Assembly (NCBI RefSeq): GCF_000282095.2
Contig: NZ_AKKC02000004.1
Span: 744,001-808,000, forward strand
Origin: Rhizobium sp. CF080
GTDB taxonomy: Bacteria; Pseudomonadota; Alphaproteobacteria; Rhizobiales; Rhizobiaceae
Reading direction: 5' to 3'
Length of the DNA stretch: 64,000 bases
In this document: one piece after another, positions 45,361 to 53,435 of the stretch
Layout of the letters: every line of letters starts with the position of its first letter
How positions within the stretch are numbered: the stretch's first letter is position 1
The notes under the pieces: model-generated
The model's input: the letters and a program-made list of their open reading frames with translations, nothing else
What the model was told of the DNA's origin: nothing
The model's database searches: none
Translations under genes and position numbers: made by a program

Positions 45361-46218
45361 TTATTTGGAGGAAATGCCCCAGATCGCGAAGAGGTAGCGC
45401 CTGACCGCGAAGATGAAGACAACCGAAGGGAGAATGAGCATCAGGCCGCCGGCGAAGCGGTAGTGCATCGGGCTTTCCGACAGCACCGTCAGCAGATAGG
45501 CGGTGAGGGTGCGGTTGCGGACCGTCAGCACCGAGGCGGCGAACACCTCGTTCCAGGAGATCACGAAGGCGAAGACGGCGGTGGCGACGATGCCGGGCAG
45601 GGCCAGCGGCGCGACCACCTTGAAAAATGCCTGGACGCGGGTGCAGCCGAACACCCAGGCTGCCTCTTCCAGCTCCTTCGGCACGCCGAGAAAGATGCCC
45701 TGGGTCACGAGCGCCGCAAACGGCAGCGCCAGCACCGTGTGGATCAGGCCGACGCCGACGATGGTATCGTAGAGGCCGAGCCGAATGAAGGAGACGGTGA
45801 GGGGCAGCGCCAGGATCGCCAGCGGAAAGGCGCGGGTGAGCAGAACCAGAAGCCGGTAGCTGTCCTTGCCCCGGAAATCGTAGCGCGCCAGTGCATAACC
45901 GGCCGGTGCGCCGAGCAGGATGGAGAGCGCCACCGTGATGCCGGCGGCGCCGAGCGAATTCAGGAAGGACTGGACGACGCCCTCGGTTTTCAGGAACAGG
46001 ATGAAGGGTTCGAGCGAAATCCCGGTCGGCAAGCCCGTCTTTGGCCAGATATAGACGCCCTGGCGACCGCCGAGCGCACCGAGCGCCACCAGGTAGATCG
46101 GCACCAGAACCCAGGCGCAAAGCGCTGCAATGCCGCTCCACAGGAGCCAGCGGCGGGACGAAACGAAGCTTGCGGGTTTGGCGGCGGCCTCGGCCGCGCT
46201 CATGGTTTTCGTACTCAT
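45361..46218 (-). CDS. Sugar ABC transporter permease (MalG type)
   Basis: 285-residue inner-membrane permease of the carbohydrate uptake class. The N terminus is cytosolic with a first helix (WSGIAALCAWVLVPIYLVAL); the EAA loop reads EEAAWVFGCTRVQAFFKVVA, and the C terminus ends with a helix typical of MalG partners. A second ATG at 46203 is possible. Its start overlaps the stop of the MalF-type gene by 4 bp. Confidence 0.93.
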   Translation of the reverse strand: MSTKTMSAAEAAAKPASFVSSRRWLLWSGIAALCAWVLVPIYLVALGALGGRQGVYIWPKTGLPTGISLEPFILFLKTEGVVQSFLNSLGAAGITVALSILLGAPAGYALARYDFRGKDSYRLLVLLTRAFPLAILALPLTVSFIRLGLYDTIVGVGLIHTVLALPFAALVTQGIFLGVPKELEEAAWVFGCTRVQAFFKVVAPLALPGIVATAVFAFVISWNEVFAASVLTVRNRTLTAYLLTVLSESPMHYRFAGGLMLILPSVVFIFAVRRYLFAIWGISSK

Positions 46219-47066
46219 GGCAGGCGCTCCGGATCGACCTTCAGGGCTTTCAGATAGATCAGTGTAGCGGCAAGCGAGATGATCATGATCAGCACCGCAT
46301 AGGCCGCGGCGACGCTGTAATTCTGGTTCTGGTTCTGCCAGTTATAGGCCTCGCCGACGAGAACCGGGAAATTGCGCCCGCCGAGCGCATAGACCACCGC
46401 AAACACCTCGAAGGCGAGCACGGTGCGCAGGATCAGCGCCGATTGCAGCGCCGGCCGGATCAGCGGCAGGGTGATGCGCCAGAAGCGCGTCCAGGGGCCT
46501 GCGCCGAAGATCTCGGCAGCTTCCTTGAATTCCTTCGGCACCTGGTTGAGGCCGGCGACGATGATGACCATGACGATCGCCGTACCCCGCCAGATTTCCG
46601 CGACCGCGATGGCGATGAAAAGCGCGACCGGCGTCTGGTAGGACAGCCAGCTCGCCTGCCGGCCGATGACGCCGAGGCTGAAGAGGAGCGAGTTGAAATA
46701 GCCGGTATTCTGCAGGATCGACAGCCAGACGAGGCCGGCGGCGAGGTCGGAAATCCCGAGCGGGATCGTCCAGATCCACAGAATGGTCTCGCGGCCGCGG
46801 CCGACCTTGGCGACCATCGTGCCCATGGCGAGCGCGATGGCGATCTGCACCGGCACGACGACGATGGTCAAAAGAAAGGTGTTCTTGACCGAACGGGTGA
46901 AATTGATGTCGGTGACCATGCGCTCGGCATTTGCGAGCGATGGCACACCATTGTCCGAAACCGCCAGCCAGATCGTCTGCACCAGCGGCACGACGAAGAG
47001 CAGCGCCAGAAAGGCGACCGAGGGCAGGATCAGCAGATAGGGGATCCAGGGTCGGTTTTGGGTCAT
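46215..47066 (-). CDS. Sugar ABC transporter permease (MalF type)
   Basis: 283-residue permease beginning PWIPYLLILPSVAFLALLFV. It has the usual long second-loop pattern and the EAA loop (KEAAEIFGAGPWTRFWRITL). It forms the channel with the MalG-type partner. A 183-bp gap with a G+C-rich hairpin separates it from the preceding binding-protein gene. Confidence 0.93.
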   Translation of the reverse strand: MTQNRPWIPYLLILPSVAFLALLFVVPLVQTIWLAVSDNGVPSLANAERMVTDINFTRSVKNTFLLTIVVVPVQIAIALAMGTMVAKVGRGRETILWIWTIPLGISDLAAGLVWLSILQNTGYFNSLLFSLGVIGRQASWLSYQTPVALFIAIAVAEIWRGTAIVMVIIVAGLNQVPKEFKEAAEIFGAGPWTRFWRITLPLIRPALQSALILRTVLAFEVFAVVYALGGRNFPVLVGEAYNWQNQNQNYSVAAAYAVLIMIISLAATLIYLKALKVDPERLP

Positions 47067-47195
47067 CGATCACCCTCGCAGGGGGGCTTTGGGAATTGAA
47101 TATACATCGACTTGTTCCTCTGGACCGCAACCTGTCGCTCATGGCGAATGGAAGCACCTTGCGCCCGCGGATCCCGCTCTCTTTCGGGGTTTGCA

Positions 47196-47215
47196 TCCGG
47201 GCATTCGCGCCCGGA
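47196..47215 (-). other. Intercistronic hairpin between binding-protein and permease genes
   Basis: TCCGGGC (47196-47202) and GCCCGGA (47209-47215) form a 7-bp stem with a 6-base loop. Without a following U-run it is more likely to slow 3'-5' mRNA decay, leaving more binding-protein message than permease message, than to terminate. Confidence 0.5.
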
Positions 47216-47249
47216 CGCCATCAGCCTTGGGAGGCTTGTCGGATAGGCC

Positions 47250-48524
47250 CTATTGCACCGGGCAAGCTCCATCGCTCTTAGCATCCGGAGCCCAGCAAGG
47301 AGCCTTGGTTGTCGCCATCAGATTGGCCATGGTGGCGCCCTGTTTGGCCAGCACGTCGGCAACCGGCTGGTTCTGCAGCACGATCAGCTGGAAGGCGTCC
47401 ATGTAGACCTTGTTGAATTCGCCGCCCTTGTCGCCGAGGCCGACCGGGAGAAGCGAGATCACGGCGTCCTTGGAGCCCTGCGTCTTTGTGACCGCACCGG
47501 CGAGAAGTGCCACACCCTTGTCGAGGTCCGGCGGAAGCTGGACGTTGAGGGTCGGGAAGAAGCCGACCTTCGAAGCCGTCAGCAGCTGGGTCTTCTGCGT
47601 CGTCAGTGTTTCGATGACCTTCGTCGCGCCCGCCTTGTCCGGCGCGCCCTTCGGGATCGCGAGGCCAGCAAGAACCGGCATGTAGCCGCGGCCCTTCGGG
47701 CCGGCCGGTGCCGGGAAGACGACATAGTCATCCGGCGCCGCCGAAATGGCGTTCTTCAGGCGGGCGACGTGGTCCCAGGCGACCATGACTTCGCCTGATG
47801 CCAGCGGCTCCTGCATGAAGTCGTAGTTGGTCGAGTTCGGGGTGACATAGGCCCAGAGCGACTTCAGCTTTTCCCAGCCGGCTGCGGCATCGGCATTCTT
47901 GAAGGTGCGCACCACGCCGCCGGTGAAGGACGGGTAGAAATACCCCTGGAAATAGCGCGCCATCAAGCCCTTCGGACCCGCCGGGAAGCCGATCTGCGGC
48001 TGGCCCGTAGCTTCCTGCATCGCCTTGCCCCAGGCGATCAGCTGGTCGTAGGTCAGCGCGTTGATGTCGGTACCCTTCGGCAGGTATTGCAGGGCTTCTT
48101 TCTTGGCGGCCATGACATAGGTCGCCTGCATCCACGGAATATACTGCTGCGTGGGCTTGCCGAGCTTGCCGAGATCGAGGACCGACTGCGGCATGCCGCC
48201 GGCGGCGAGCTTCTTGGCAAGGTCGTCGAGCGGTTCAAGCTGGCCCTTGTCGGCGAGCGGCGAAAGTTCGCCATGCAGCGCGCCGACGAGGCTGACGGTA
48301 TGCTTGCCGGCCTGGGCTTCAGCCTCCATGCGCACCGCAAACTGCGGCGGCTCCTCGACCACGTAATCGACCTTGCCGGCATCCTTCAAGAGATCCTGGC
48401 GCACCACGGTCGCTTCCTCGATCGGGCGAAGCTGGGTGGATACGAAAACCGTCTGGGCAAGCACCGGCGAGGCGAACGCCAGCACCGTCGAAGCCAGAAT
48501 TGTAAGTGACACGATACGCTTCAT
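47250..48524 (-). CDS. Sugar ABC transporter substrate-binding protein
   Basis: 424-residue binding protein of the carbohydrate (SBP family 1) class. Its signal peptide (MKRIVSLTILASTVLAFASP) is cleaved near VLAQT. Landmarks are YIPWMQATYVMAAKKEALQY, LTYDQLIAWGKAMQEATG, and PVLAGLAIPKGAPDKAGATK. Two cysteines close to the C terminus (APCWAPDAKSDGACPVQ) could form a disulfide in the periplasm, an uncommon extra. ATG 48524 has GGAGGAG upstream. Only 42 bp separate it from the LacI gene on the same strand. Confidence 0.92.
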   Translation of the reverse strand: MKRIVSLTILASTVLAFASPVLAQTVFVSTQLRPIEEATVVRQDLLKDAGKVDYVVEEPPQFAVRMEAEAQAGKHTVSLVGALHGELSPLADKGQLEPLDDLAKKLAAGGMPQSVLDLGKLGKPTQQYIPWMQATYVMAAKKEALQYLPKGTDINALTYDQLIAWGKAMQEATGQPQIGFPAGPKGLMARYFQGYFYPSFTGGVVRTFKNADAAAGWEKLKSLWAYVTPNSTNYDFMQEPLASGEVMVAWDHVARLKNAISAAPDDYVVFPAPAGPKGRGYMPVLAGLAIPKGAPDKAGATKVIETLTTQKTQLLTASKVGFFPTLNVQLPPDLDKGVALLAGAVTKTQGSKDAVISLLPVGLGDKGGEFNKVYMDAFQLIVLQNQPVADVLAKQGATMANLMATTKAPCWAPDAKSDGACPVQ

Positions 48525-48566
48525 CTTCTCCTCCTTCATTGTTCTTTGTCTTGAATGCACTGCTGT

Positions 48567-49577
48567 CTATGCCGCCAGCGGTGGTCGGCGGTGACTGTCG
48601 CGATCGACGAATTCGATCGCGTGAATCTCCTGGAGCTCTTCGGCAGGCTCTCCGGCAATGGCGCGCAGCAGCAGCGAGGCAAAGCTCGCGCCGAGGTTCT
48701 CGCCGGTCATGCGCATGGTCGAGAGCGGCGGGCTGGTGAAGGCGCCCATCGGCAGATCGTCATGGCCGACGATGCTGATCTGGTTTCCGCCGTCGACCTC
48801 GCGTAGCGCCCGCAGCGCACCGATCGCCATTTCGTCTGTGGCGCAGACGAGGGCCGTCGGTCGCGACGGCTGGCGCAGCAGTTCGAGTGCGGCGAGATAA
48901 CCGCCCTGTTCCAGCGGCGCACCTTCGGCGCAGAGGTCGGCAGCAAGCCCACATTCCTCCATCGCCGCCTGCCAGCCGCGGCATCTGGCATGCGCGAAGT
49001 AATATTCCTGCGGTCCGGCGATATGGCCGATGCGCCGGTGGCCTGCCGCGTGGAAGCGCAACGTCGCGGCGCGAAACCCGGAAAAGCCGTCGCCGTCGAT
49101 GAAAGGATGCGGCACGAGGCTTTCGGTACGGCCATTGGTGACGAAGGGAATGCCGCGCGACTGCAGGAATTCGACGCGCTCGTCCCGACGCTTGGTGCGT
49201 ACCAGCAGCATGGCGTCGACGCGGCGGCCATCGACGAAACGGCGGCAGATCTCGAGTTCGCTTTCGCCGCGCGGCACTGGCGCGATCACCAGATTGAGGC
49301 CGGCAGCCGCGAGATGCTCGGCGCAGCCGGAGAGCATGTCGAGGAAGTGCGGCGGGCCAATATGGCCGGGATCACTCGGCAATGTAACGGCGACGAGTTC
49401 GGCACGCTGCTTGCGAAGCCTGCGCGCGGATGCGTTCGGCCGATAGCCTGTTTTCTCGGCAGCCTCGCGGACACGCTCACGGGTAGCGGCGGACACGTCC
49501 GCATAACCGTCGAGCGCACGGGAGACCGTGGTAATCGACAGTCCGAGCGACTGCGCAAGCTGCTTCAGATTGGCCAA
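48567..49577 (-). CDS. LacI-family transcriptional regulator
   Basis: 336-residue LacI/GalR regulator; the N-terminal helix-turn-helix is LKQLAQSLGLSITTVSRALD followed by RPNASARRLRKQRAELVAV, and the effector domain ends VGHDDLPMGAFTSPPLSTMR. The start codon is TTG 49577 with GAGGAGG upstream; the nearby ATG is out of frame. It is the first gene of the sugar operon and has two LacI-type operators and a promoter directly before it, so it should repress its own operon until the sugar arrives. Confidence 0.93.
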   Translation of the reverse strand: MANLKQLAQSLGLSITTVSRALDGYADVSAATRERVREAAEKTGYRPNASARRLRKQRAELVAVTLPSDPGHIGPPHFLDMLSGCAEHLAAAGLNLVIAPVPRGESELEICRRFVDGRRVDAMLLVRTKRRDERVEFLQSRGIPFVTNGRTESLVPHPFIDGDGFSGFRAATLRFHAAGHRRIGHIAGPQEYYFAHARCRGWQAAMEECGLAADLCAEGAPLEQGGYLAALELLRQPSRPTALVCATDEMAIGALRALREVDGGNQISIVGHDDLPMGAFTSPPLSTMRMTGENLGASFASLLLRAIAGEPAEELQEIHAIEFVDRDSHRRPPLAA

Positions 49578-49600
49578 AGATCATCCTCCTCAGTGGGAAA

Positions 49601-49643
49601 AAGATTCTCCAAAACGTTTTGGGAGTCAAGCCAAAACGTTTTG
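49601..49643 (-). promoter_or_regulatory. Promoter with two LacI operators for the sugar operon
   Basis: On the minus strand TTGACT (49629-49624) and AATCTT (49606-49601) are 17 bp apart. A perfect palindrome CCAAAACGTTTTGG (49609-49622) fills the spacer, and a second copy of the AAAACGTTTT core (49633-49642) lies just upstream of the -35. The centres are 22 bp apart, two helical turns, on the same DNA face. The CG-centred core is that of LacI-family operators. Confidence 0.8.
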
Positions 49644-49978
49644 TAAGGATGATGGACGGGGCTGGAGCGCCGGATACCGTGTGCCGTGAGGCTCCACGCC
49701 GACCTTGGTAAAGAGCCTGCCAAAGCATTTCATTGACGCGCGCAGCGCCTGTATCCGCCTTAGCCGTTTCTGTGTTGAGCGGATGGCACACCGGATCCGG
49801 AACCGCGAAAACCACATGCTAGGAACGGTTGAGGCCGTCGAGCCGGAGGCGATCGGATCCGTCTCTCTGCCCGTGAATGGTTACCAGGCCTGGCCTCACG
49901 ATTGGATCGTTTCCGGATTGCGTCACGGCGAATGCTATGGAGGTATTCGCCGCACTGCGCAGCTCGAGGAGTAGGAAG
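49644..49978. other. Intergenic region between the LacI operon promoter and the LysR gene
   Basis: About 335 bp with no gene I can support. An 89-codon plus-strand frame across it has no recognisable product. It must contain the LysR promoter, but I see no clear hexamer pair. Confidence 0.4.
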
Positions 49979-50911
49979 ATGGATCGGATCGACGCAATGA
50001 AGGTCTTTGTCACGGCCGTCGAGGAAGGCAGCCTCGCAGGCGCGGCGCGCAGGCTGAGGCGATCCCCGACTTCGATCAGCCGCGCCTTGAGCATGCTTGA
50101 GCAGCATGTCGGTGTCGAGTTGCTCCACCGCACGACGCGGAGCCTGAAGCTGAGTGAAGCGGGCAATCGTTATATCGAAGCATGCAGGAGGGTGCTCATC
50201 GACCTCGAGGAAGCCGACATCATCGCCGGCGCCGTAAAGTCGACCCCTCGGGGTATTCTCAGTATCTCCGCGCCACCCATTCTGGGAGAGGAAGTGCTTC
50301 GGCCCATGATCGACGATTTTCTTCGGGAGCATCCCGGCGTATCGGTCCGCCTTCTGATGCTGGATCGCCTCGTCAATCTGGTCGACGAAGGCGTCGACGT
50401 CGCCCTGCGGATTGGCAATCTGCCGGACTCGACGCACATCTCCACCCGCATCGGCGGCGATGTCAGGCGGGTTGTGGTGGCCGCGCCGCGGTATCTCGAA
50501 AGCAGTCTTGCGATCGAGGAGCCTTCTGATCTCGCCAAACACCATATCATCGCGTTTTCGAACTTCGGGCTGGAATCCTGGAGCTTCCCCCCGACCAGGG
50601 GCTCCTCGATTCCCAGGACCATTCACTTCTCGCCGCGATATGTCGTCAACAGCGTCCGGGCGGCGGCGGCGTCCGCCGCGGAGGGCATGGGGATCACGAG
50701 GCTCTATTCCTATCATGTTGCGGAATATGTTCGCTACGGACGCCTGAAGATCGTTCTTCCGCACGACGAGCCTCCTGCGCTTCCCGTCCATATACTTGCG
50801 CCTCATGGGCGTACCGCCATTCCGAAAGTGCGCGCATTCATGGACTTTGCAGTTCCGCGCCTCCGCACGGAGCTCGGACGCATTGCAGTTGAAGCTGGCA
50901 GCCTCCCATGA
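49979..50911 (+). CDS. LysR-family transcriptional regulator
   Basis: 310-residue regulator. The N-terminal helix-turn-helix is MDRIDAMKVFVTAVEEGSLA, then GAARRLRRSPTSISRALSML, followed by LLHRTTRSLKLSEAG. The effector half has RGILSISAPPILGEEVLRP and EGVDVALRIGNLPDSTHIS. ATG 49979 has GAGGAGTAGGAAG upstream and starts exactly at the conserved MDRIDAM. It precedes an SDR and a tautomerase on the same strand, its probable targets. Confidence 0.93.
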   Translation: MDRIDAMKVFVTAVEEGSLAGAARRLRRSPTSISRALSMLEQHVGVELLHRTTRSLKLSEAGNRYIEACRRVLIDLEEADIIAGAVKSTPRGILSISAPPILGEEVLRPMIDDFLREHPGVSVRLLMLDRLVNLVDEGVDVALRIGNLPDSTHISTRIGGDVRRVVVAAPRYLESSLAIEEPSDLAKHHIIAFSNFGLESWSFPPTRGSSIPRTIHFSPRYVVNSVRAAAASAAEGMGITRLYSYHVAEYVRYGRLKIVLPHDEPPALPVHILAPHGRTAIPKVRAFMDFAVPRLRTELGRIAVEAGSLP

Positions 50912-51049
50912 TTATGCCGAATTCCGGTTAAGTGTCGTTCGGGCGCCGACAATTCTCCCGAATGGCGAAGGCATCTAAATCAAGAGCACCGACGCGACAG
51001 CGCGGACACGGCTCGAAAACCGGCCGATGCTTTTGAAAGGATGCAGATC

Positions 51050-51763
51050 ATGACCAGTCAACAGAATGTCGCCATAATCACAGGTGCTTCGCAAGGTATA
51101 GGCGAAGCCCTCGTGAGGGCATACCGAGATCGCGGCTACAAGGTCGTCGCCACCTCAAGATCAATCAAGCAAAGCTCCGACGAGGGGGTCTACGCCGTGG
51201 CCGGCGACATCGCCAATCCGGAGACGGCGGAGCGCGTGGTGCATCAGGCGCTGGAGCGCTTCGGACGCATCGACACCCTGATCAACAATGCAGGCGTGTT
51301 CCTGGCGAAGCCCTTCGTCGACTTCACCCAGGAGGACTTTGACCACAACTTCGGCGTCAACGTCTCAGGGTTCTTCCATGTAACGCAGCGGGCGGCCCGG
51401 CAGATGCTCAAGCAGGGTTCGGGCCATGTCGTCAACATCACGACCAGTCTCGTCAACCAGCCGATCGCGGGCGTTCCCGCGGCTCTCGCTTCGCTCACGA
51501 AGGGCGGTCTCAACGCTGTGACGCAGGGCCTGGCGATTGAATTCGCCAAGACAGGCGTCCGAGTGAACGCCGTCAGTCCGGGCATCATCAAGACCCCTTT
51601 GCATCCTTTAGAGACCCACGACGCCATGTCGGCGCTCCATCCGGTAGGCCGCATGGGCGAGATACGGGACATCGTCGACGCCGTGATCTATCTCGAAGGC
51701 GCGAGCTTTGTTACGGGGGAAATTCTCCATGTCGACGGCGGACAGAACGCAGGTCGTTGGTAG
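51050..51763 (+). CDS. Short-chain dehydrogenase/reductase with altered catalytic tyrosine
   Basis: 237-residue SDR fold: cofactor motif IITGASQGIGEALVRAYRDR, NNAGVFLAKPF, NVSGFFHVTQRAARQML, and VNAVSPGIIKTPLHPLE. The active-site segment VVNITTSLVNQPIAGVPAAL continues ASLTKGGLNAVTQGLAIEFA. The Lys of YxxxK is kept, but the Tyr position is Ala and the preceding Ser motif reads ITTS. I have seen this ALASLTKGG version in other bacterial SDRs, so it looks like a stable subfamily. ATG 51050 has AAAGGA upstream. A tautomerase gene follows. Confidence 0.9.
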   Translation: MTSQQNVAIITGASQGIGEALVRAYRDRGYKVVATSRSIKQSSDEGVYAVAGDIANPETAERVVHQALERFGRIDTLINNAGVFLAKPFVDFTQEDFDHNFGVNVSGFFHVTQRAARQMLKQGSGHVVNITTSLVNQPIAGVPAALASLTKGGLNAVTQGLAIEFAKTGVRVNAVSPGIIKTPLHPLETHDAMSALHPVGRMGEIRDIVDAVIYLEGASFVTGEILHVDGGQNAGRW

Positions 51764-51882
51764 CAGAACGGGAGCGCCACCCGATCGGGTCGGCGCTCTT
51801 GCGTGGCGCTCAGGCGAGGAGGTCGCCTGCGGCGTCTGTTTCCAGATCACTCAAGCGAATCCGAAGTTTGAAAGGAAAGATC

Positions 51883-52140
51883 ATGCCCATCGTCACCGTA
51901 CAGGTAACTCACGAAGGAACCACCCCCGACCGCTCCTCAGTGACCGCCGAGGAGAAGGCCGCTATCATCGCTGGCGTCAGCCAGGTCATGCTGGACGTCC
52001 TGAGCAAGCCGCTCGAATCCACCTACGTGGTCATCGAGGAAGTCGAACTCGACAACTGGGGATGGGGCGGCCTTCCCACTGCGCAGTACCGGAAGCTACT
52101 CGCGGACGCTTCTCGCAGTCGGGACAATTCGACGAAATAA
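51883..52140 (+). CDS. 4-oxalocrotonate tautomerase family protein
   Basis: 85-residue protein with the N-terminal catalytic proline after Met removal (MPIVTVQVTHEGTTPDRSSV) and the family's second segment STYVVIEEVELDNWGWGGLP. It is somewhat longer than the classical 62-residue enzyme, as in the YusQ/TomN-like group. These enzymes move protons between keto and enol forms. ATG 51883 has AAAGGAAAG upstream. The gene is 120 bp after the SDR and likely in the same transcript. Confidence 0.88.
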   Translation: MPIVTVQVTHEGTTPDRSSVTAEEKAAIIAGVSQVMLDVLSKPLESTYVVIEEVELDNWGWGGLPTAQYRKLLADASRSRDNSTK

Positions 52141-52333
52141 CCGGTTCAGGTCGGCAAGGTCGCGCCAGACTTTGGCCAGAGCGTCATCTAAGCGTGATCT
52201 TGGCAGGCCTATGGGCCCCTGTTGCCTCCCCGTTCCGTGATCCGCCTTGGCAGCGGTTCCAATGGCTGGGAATTCGCCGGGCTACTGGACAACCGTCGTG
52301 TCCGATGACAGCATCGCATCACAGGAGGATCTC

Positions 52334-52549
52334 ATGGCCCGAGAACATTTGGACGCGGTGGAAGCGGCAATCGAAAATGTCGTGAAACGCAGGCGCGAGC
52401 TCGTCGCCTCCCTGGTCTCCAGCATAACGCAAACTCAGACTGACGAGCTTTTGCGGGCACAAAATGCACTGGACGCGCTTTATCAAGCCAAGGCCGACGA
52501 AGAGCAGAGAGCAGCAGGCACCGGAACAAAGCCGGCAACCATGAGTTAA
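52334..52549 (+). CDS. Small helical hypothetical protein, 71 residues
   Basis: ATG 52334 follows AGGAGG by 6 bp. The product (AREHLDAVEAAIENVVKRRR, ELVASLVSSITQTQTDELLR, AQNALDALYQAKADEEQRAA) reads as one or two long amphipathic helices, perhaps a coiled coil, with a short disordered tail. I do not recognise it. It is followed after 22 bp by a very small membrane-protein gene. Confidence 0.6.
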   Translation: MAREHLDAVEAAIENVVKRRRELVASLVSSITQTQTDELLRAQNALDALYQAKADEEQRAAGTGTKPATMS

Positions 52550-52571
52550 CAACCCTACAAGAGGGTCAATC

Positions 52572-52670
52572 ATGGGTACATATGTTCTCGTTTTCTTAGG
52601 TTTCGCTGCCATCTTCGCCTTGGCGACGCTTCTTGCTTACCTTACGTGCCCGCCTCTCTCCGACGACTGA
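52572..52670 (+). CDS. 32-residue single-helix membrane protein
   Basis: An ATG with GAGGG about 8 bp upstream opens a 32-codon frame: MGTYVLVFLGFAAIFALATL then LAYLTCPPLSDD. One hydrophobic helix of about 20 residues is followed by a short Cys/Pro-bearing tail. It is too short for ordinary gene callers. The clean ribosome site and clear transmembrane character support it, but there is no proof of expression. Confidence 0.5.
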   Translation: MGTYVLVFLGFAAIFALATLLAYLTCPPLSDD

Positions 52671-52936
52671 GCAAGGGGGGCACTCGCTCCTCCGCCCCGG
52701 CGGTCGCGGGGAGACCAACTTGGTGTCCTCAGCGTCGTGACCTCATTCGCGCGCCTATGGTTCCCGGACCGGTTGGAGGGCTGGAGCGTGGCCCTATGCA
52801 AGCGCGGCTTGCGCCTCAAAGTCGCGGTCGCCCGCTACCTCAAAGGAGGTATGCGTTAGCTCGGATTGATGGCTACTGTCTCAGAACGATACAGTTATGG
52901 TGCCCGATTGGGATGGGGATCGAGACGGAGGGTAAG

Positions 52937-53125
52937 ATGCAAAAGTCGGTCGAGATACTCGAAAAGGACGGCAAGACCATCGTTCGTATCGTCAGTGACG
53001 GTCATCTCAGCGAGCGGAAATTCGATCACGCGGACTACGCTCGGTCATGGGCTTTGGGTCAGCGTGTCCGACTGGGCCTCCCAATGTACCCGGGCTGGTT
53101 CGAAGAGGCCCGCACCGGCACTTGA
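52937..53125 (+). CDS. Small hypothetical protein, 62 residues
   Basis: ATG 52937 has GGAGGG 6 bp upstream. The product, QKSVEILEKDGKTIVRIVSD then GHLSERKFDHADYARSWALG and a tail QRVRLGLPMYPGWFEEARTGT, is short, polar and beta-then-alpha in pattern. I do not recognise it. An in-frame ATG at 52913 would add eight residues (MGIETEGK). Confidence 0.5.
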   Translation: MQKSVEILEKDGKTIVRIVSDGHLSERKFDHADYARSWALGQRVRLGLPMYPGWFEEARTGT

Positions 53126-53390
53126 GAAAAAGGGTCCGGAACCGAATCCGAACCGGTGTTAAGGGGAGGGGGCGAGCGCCCCGATCCAACCTATCAGCCG
53201 AATAGCCACGAACATATTCCTGCTCCCATCGCATCGACGGGGGCGATGCCAAGCTCTTGGCCGAGACACCCTTCGTTGTCTTGAAAGACCGCTCATCCAT
53301 CCGCATCCAACGTGAACACGATCTGGCCGGTCGGGCATGCACCCGCGTCAAGCTCGAAGCCTTCGGTTTCGGTACAGGATCCGAACGAGC
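53126..53390. other. Intergenic region before the GntR promoter
   Basis: About 265 bp without a supportable gene. A G+C-rich hairpin, GGGGC (53169-53173) with GCCCC (53178-53182), lies 43 bp after the small gene and could be a weak terminator. Confidence 0.4.
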
Positions 53391-53432
53391 TTGACAAAGG
53401 AGTTACCGTGGATATACGAGTGGTAATACCAC
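53391..53432 (+). promoter_or_regulatory. Promoter and GntR operator of the 53436 operon
   Basis: TTGACA (53391-53396) and TATACG (53413-53418) are 16 bp apart. A perfect palindrome GTGGTA-A-TACCAC (53420-53432) covers the expected start point and ends 3 bp before the first ATG. The TGGTnnnACCA form is that of FadR/FCD-type GntR operators, so the adjacent GntR gene is probably autorepressed. Confidence 0.75.
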
Positions 53433-53435
53433 GGT

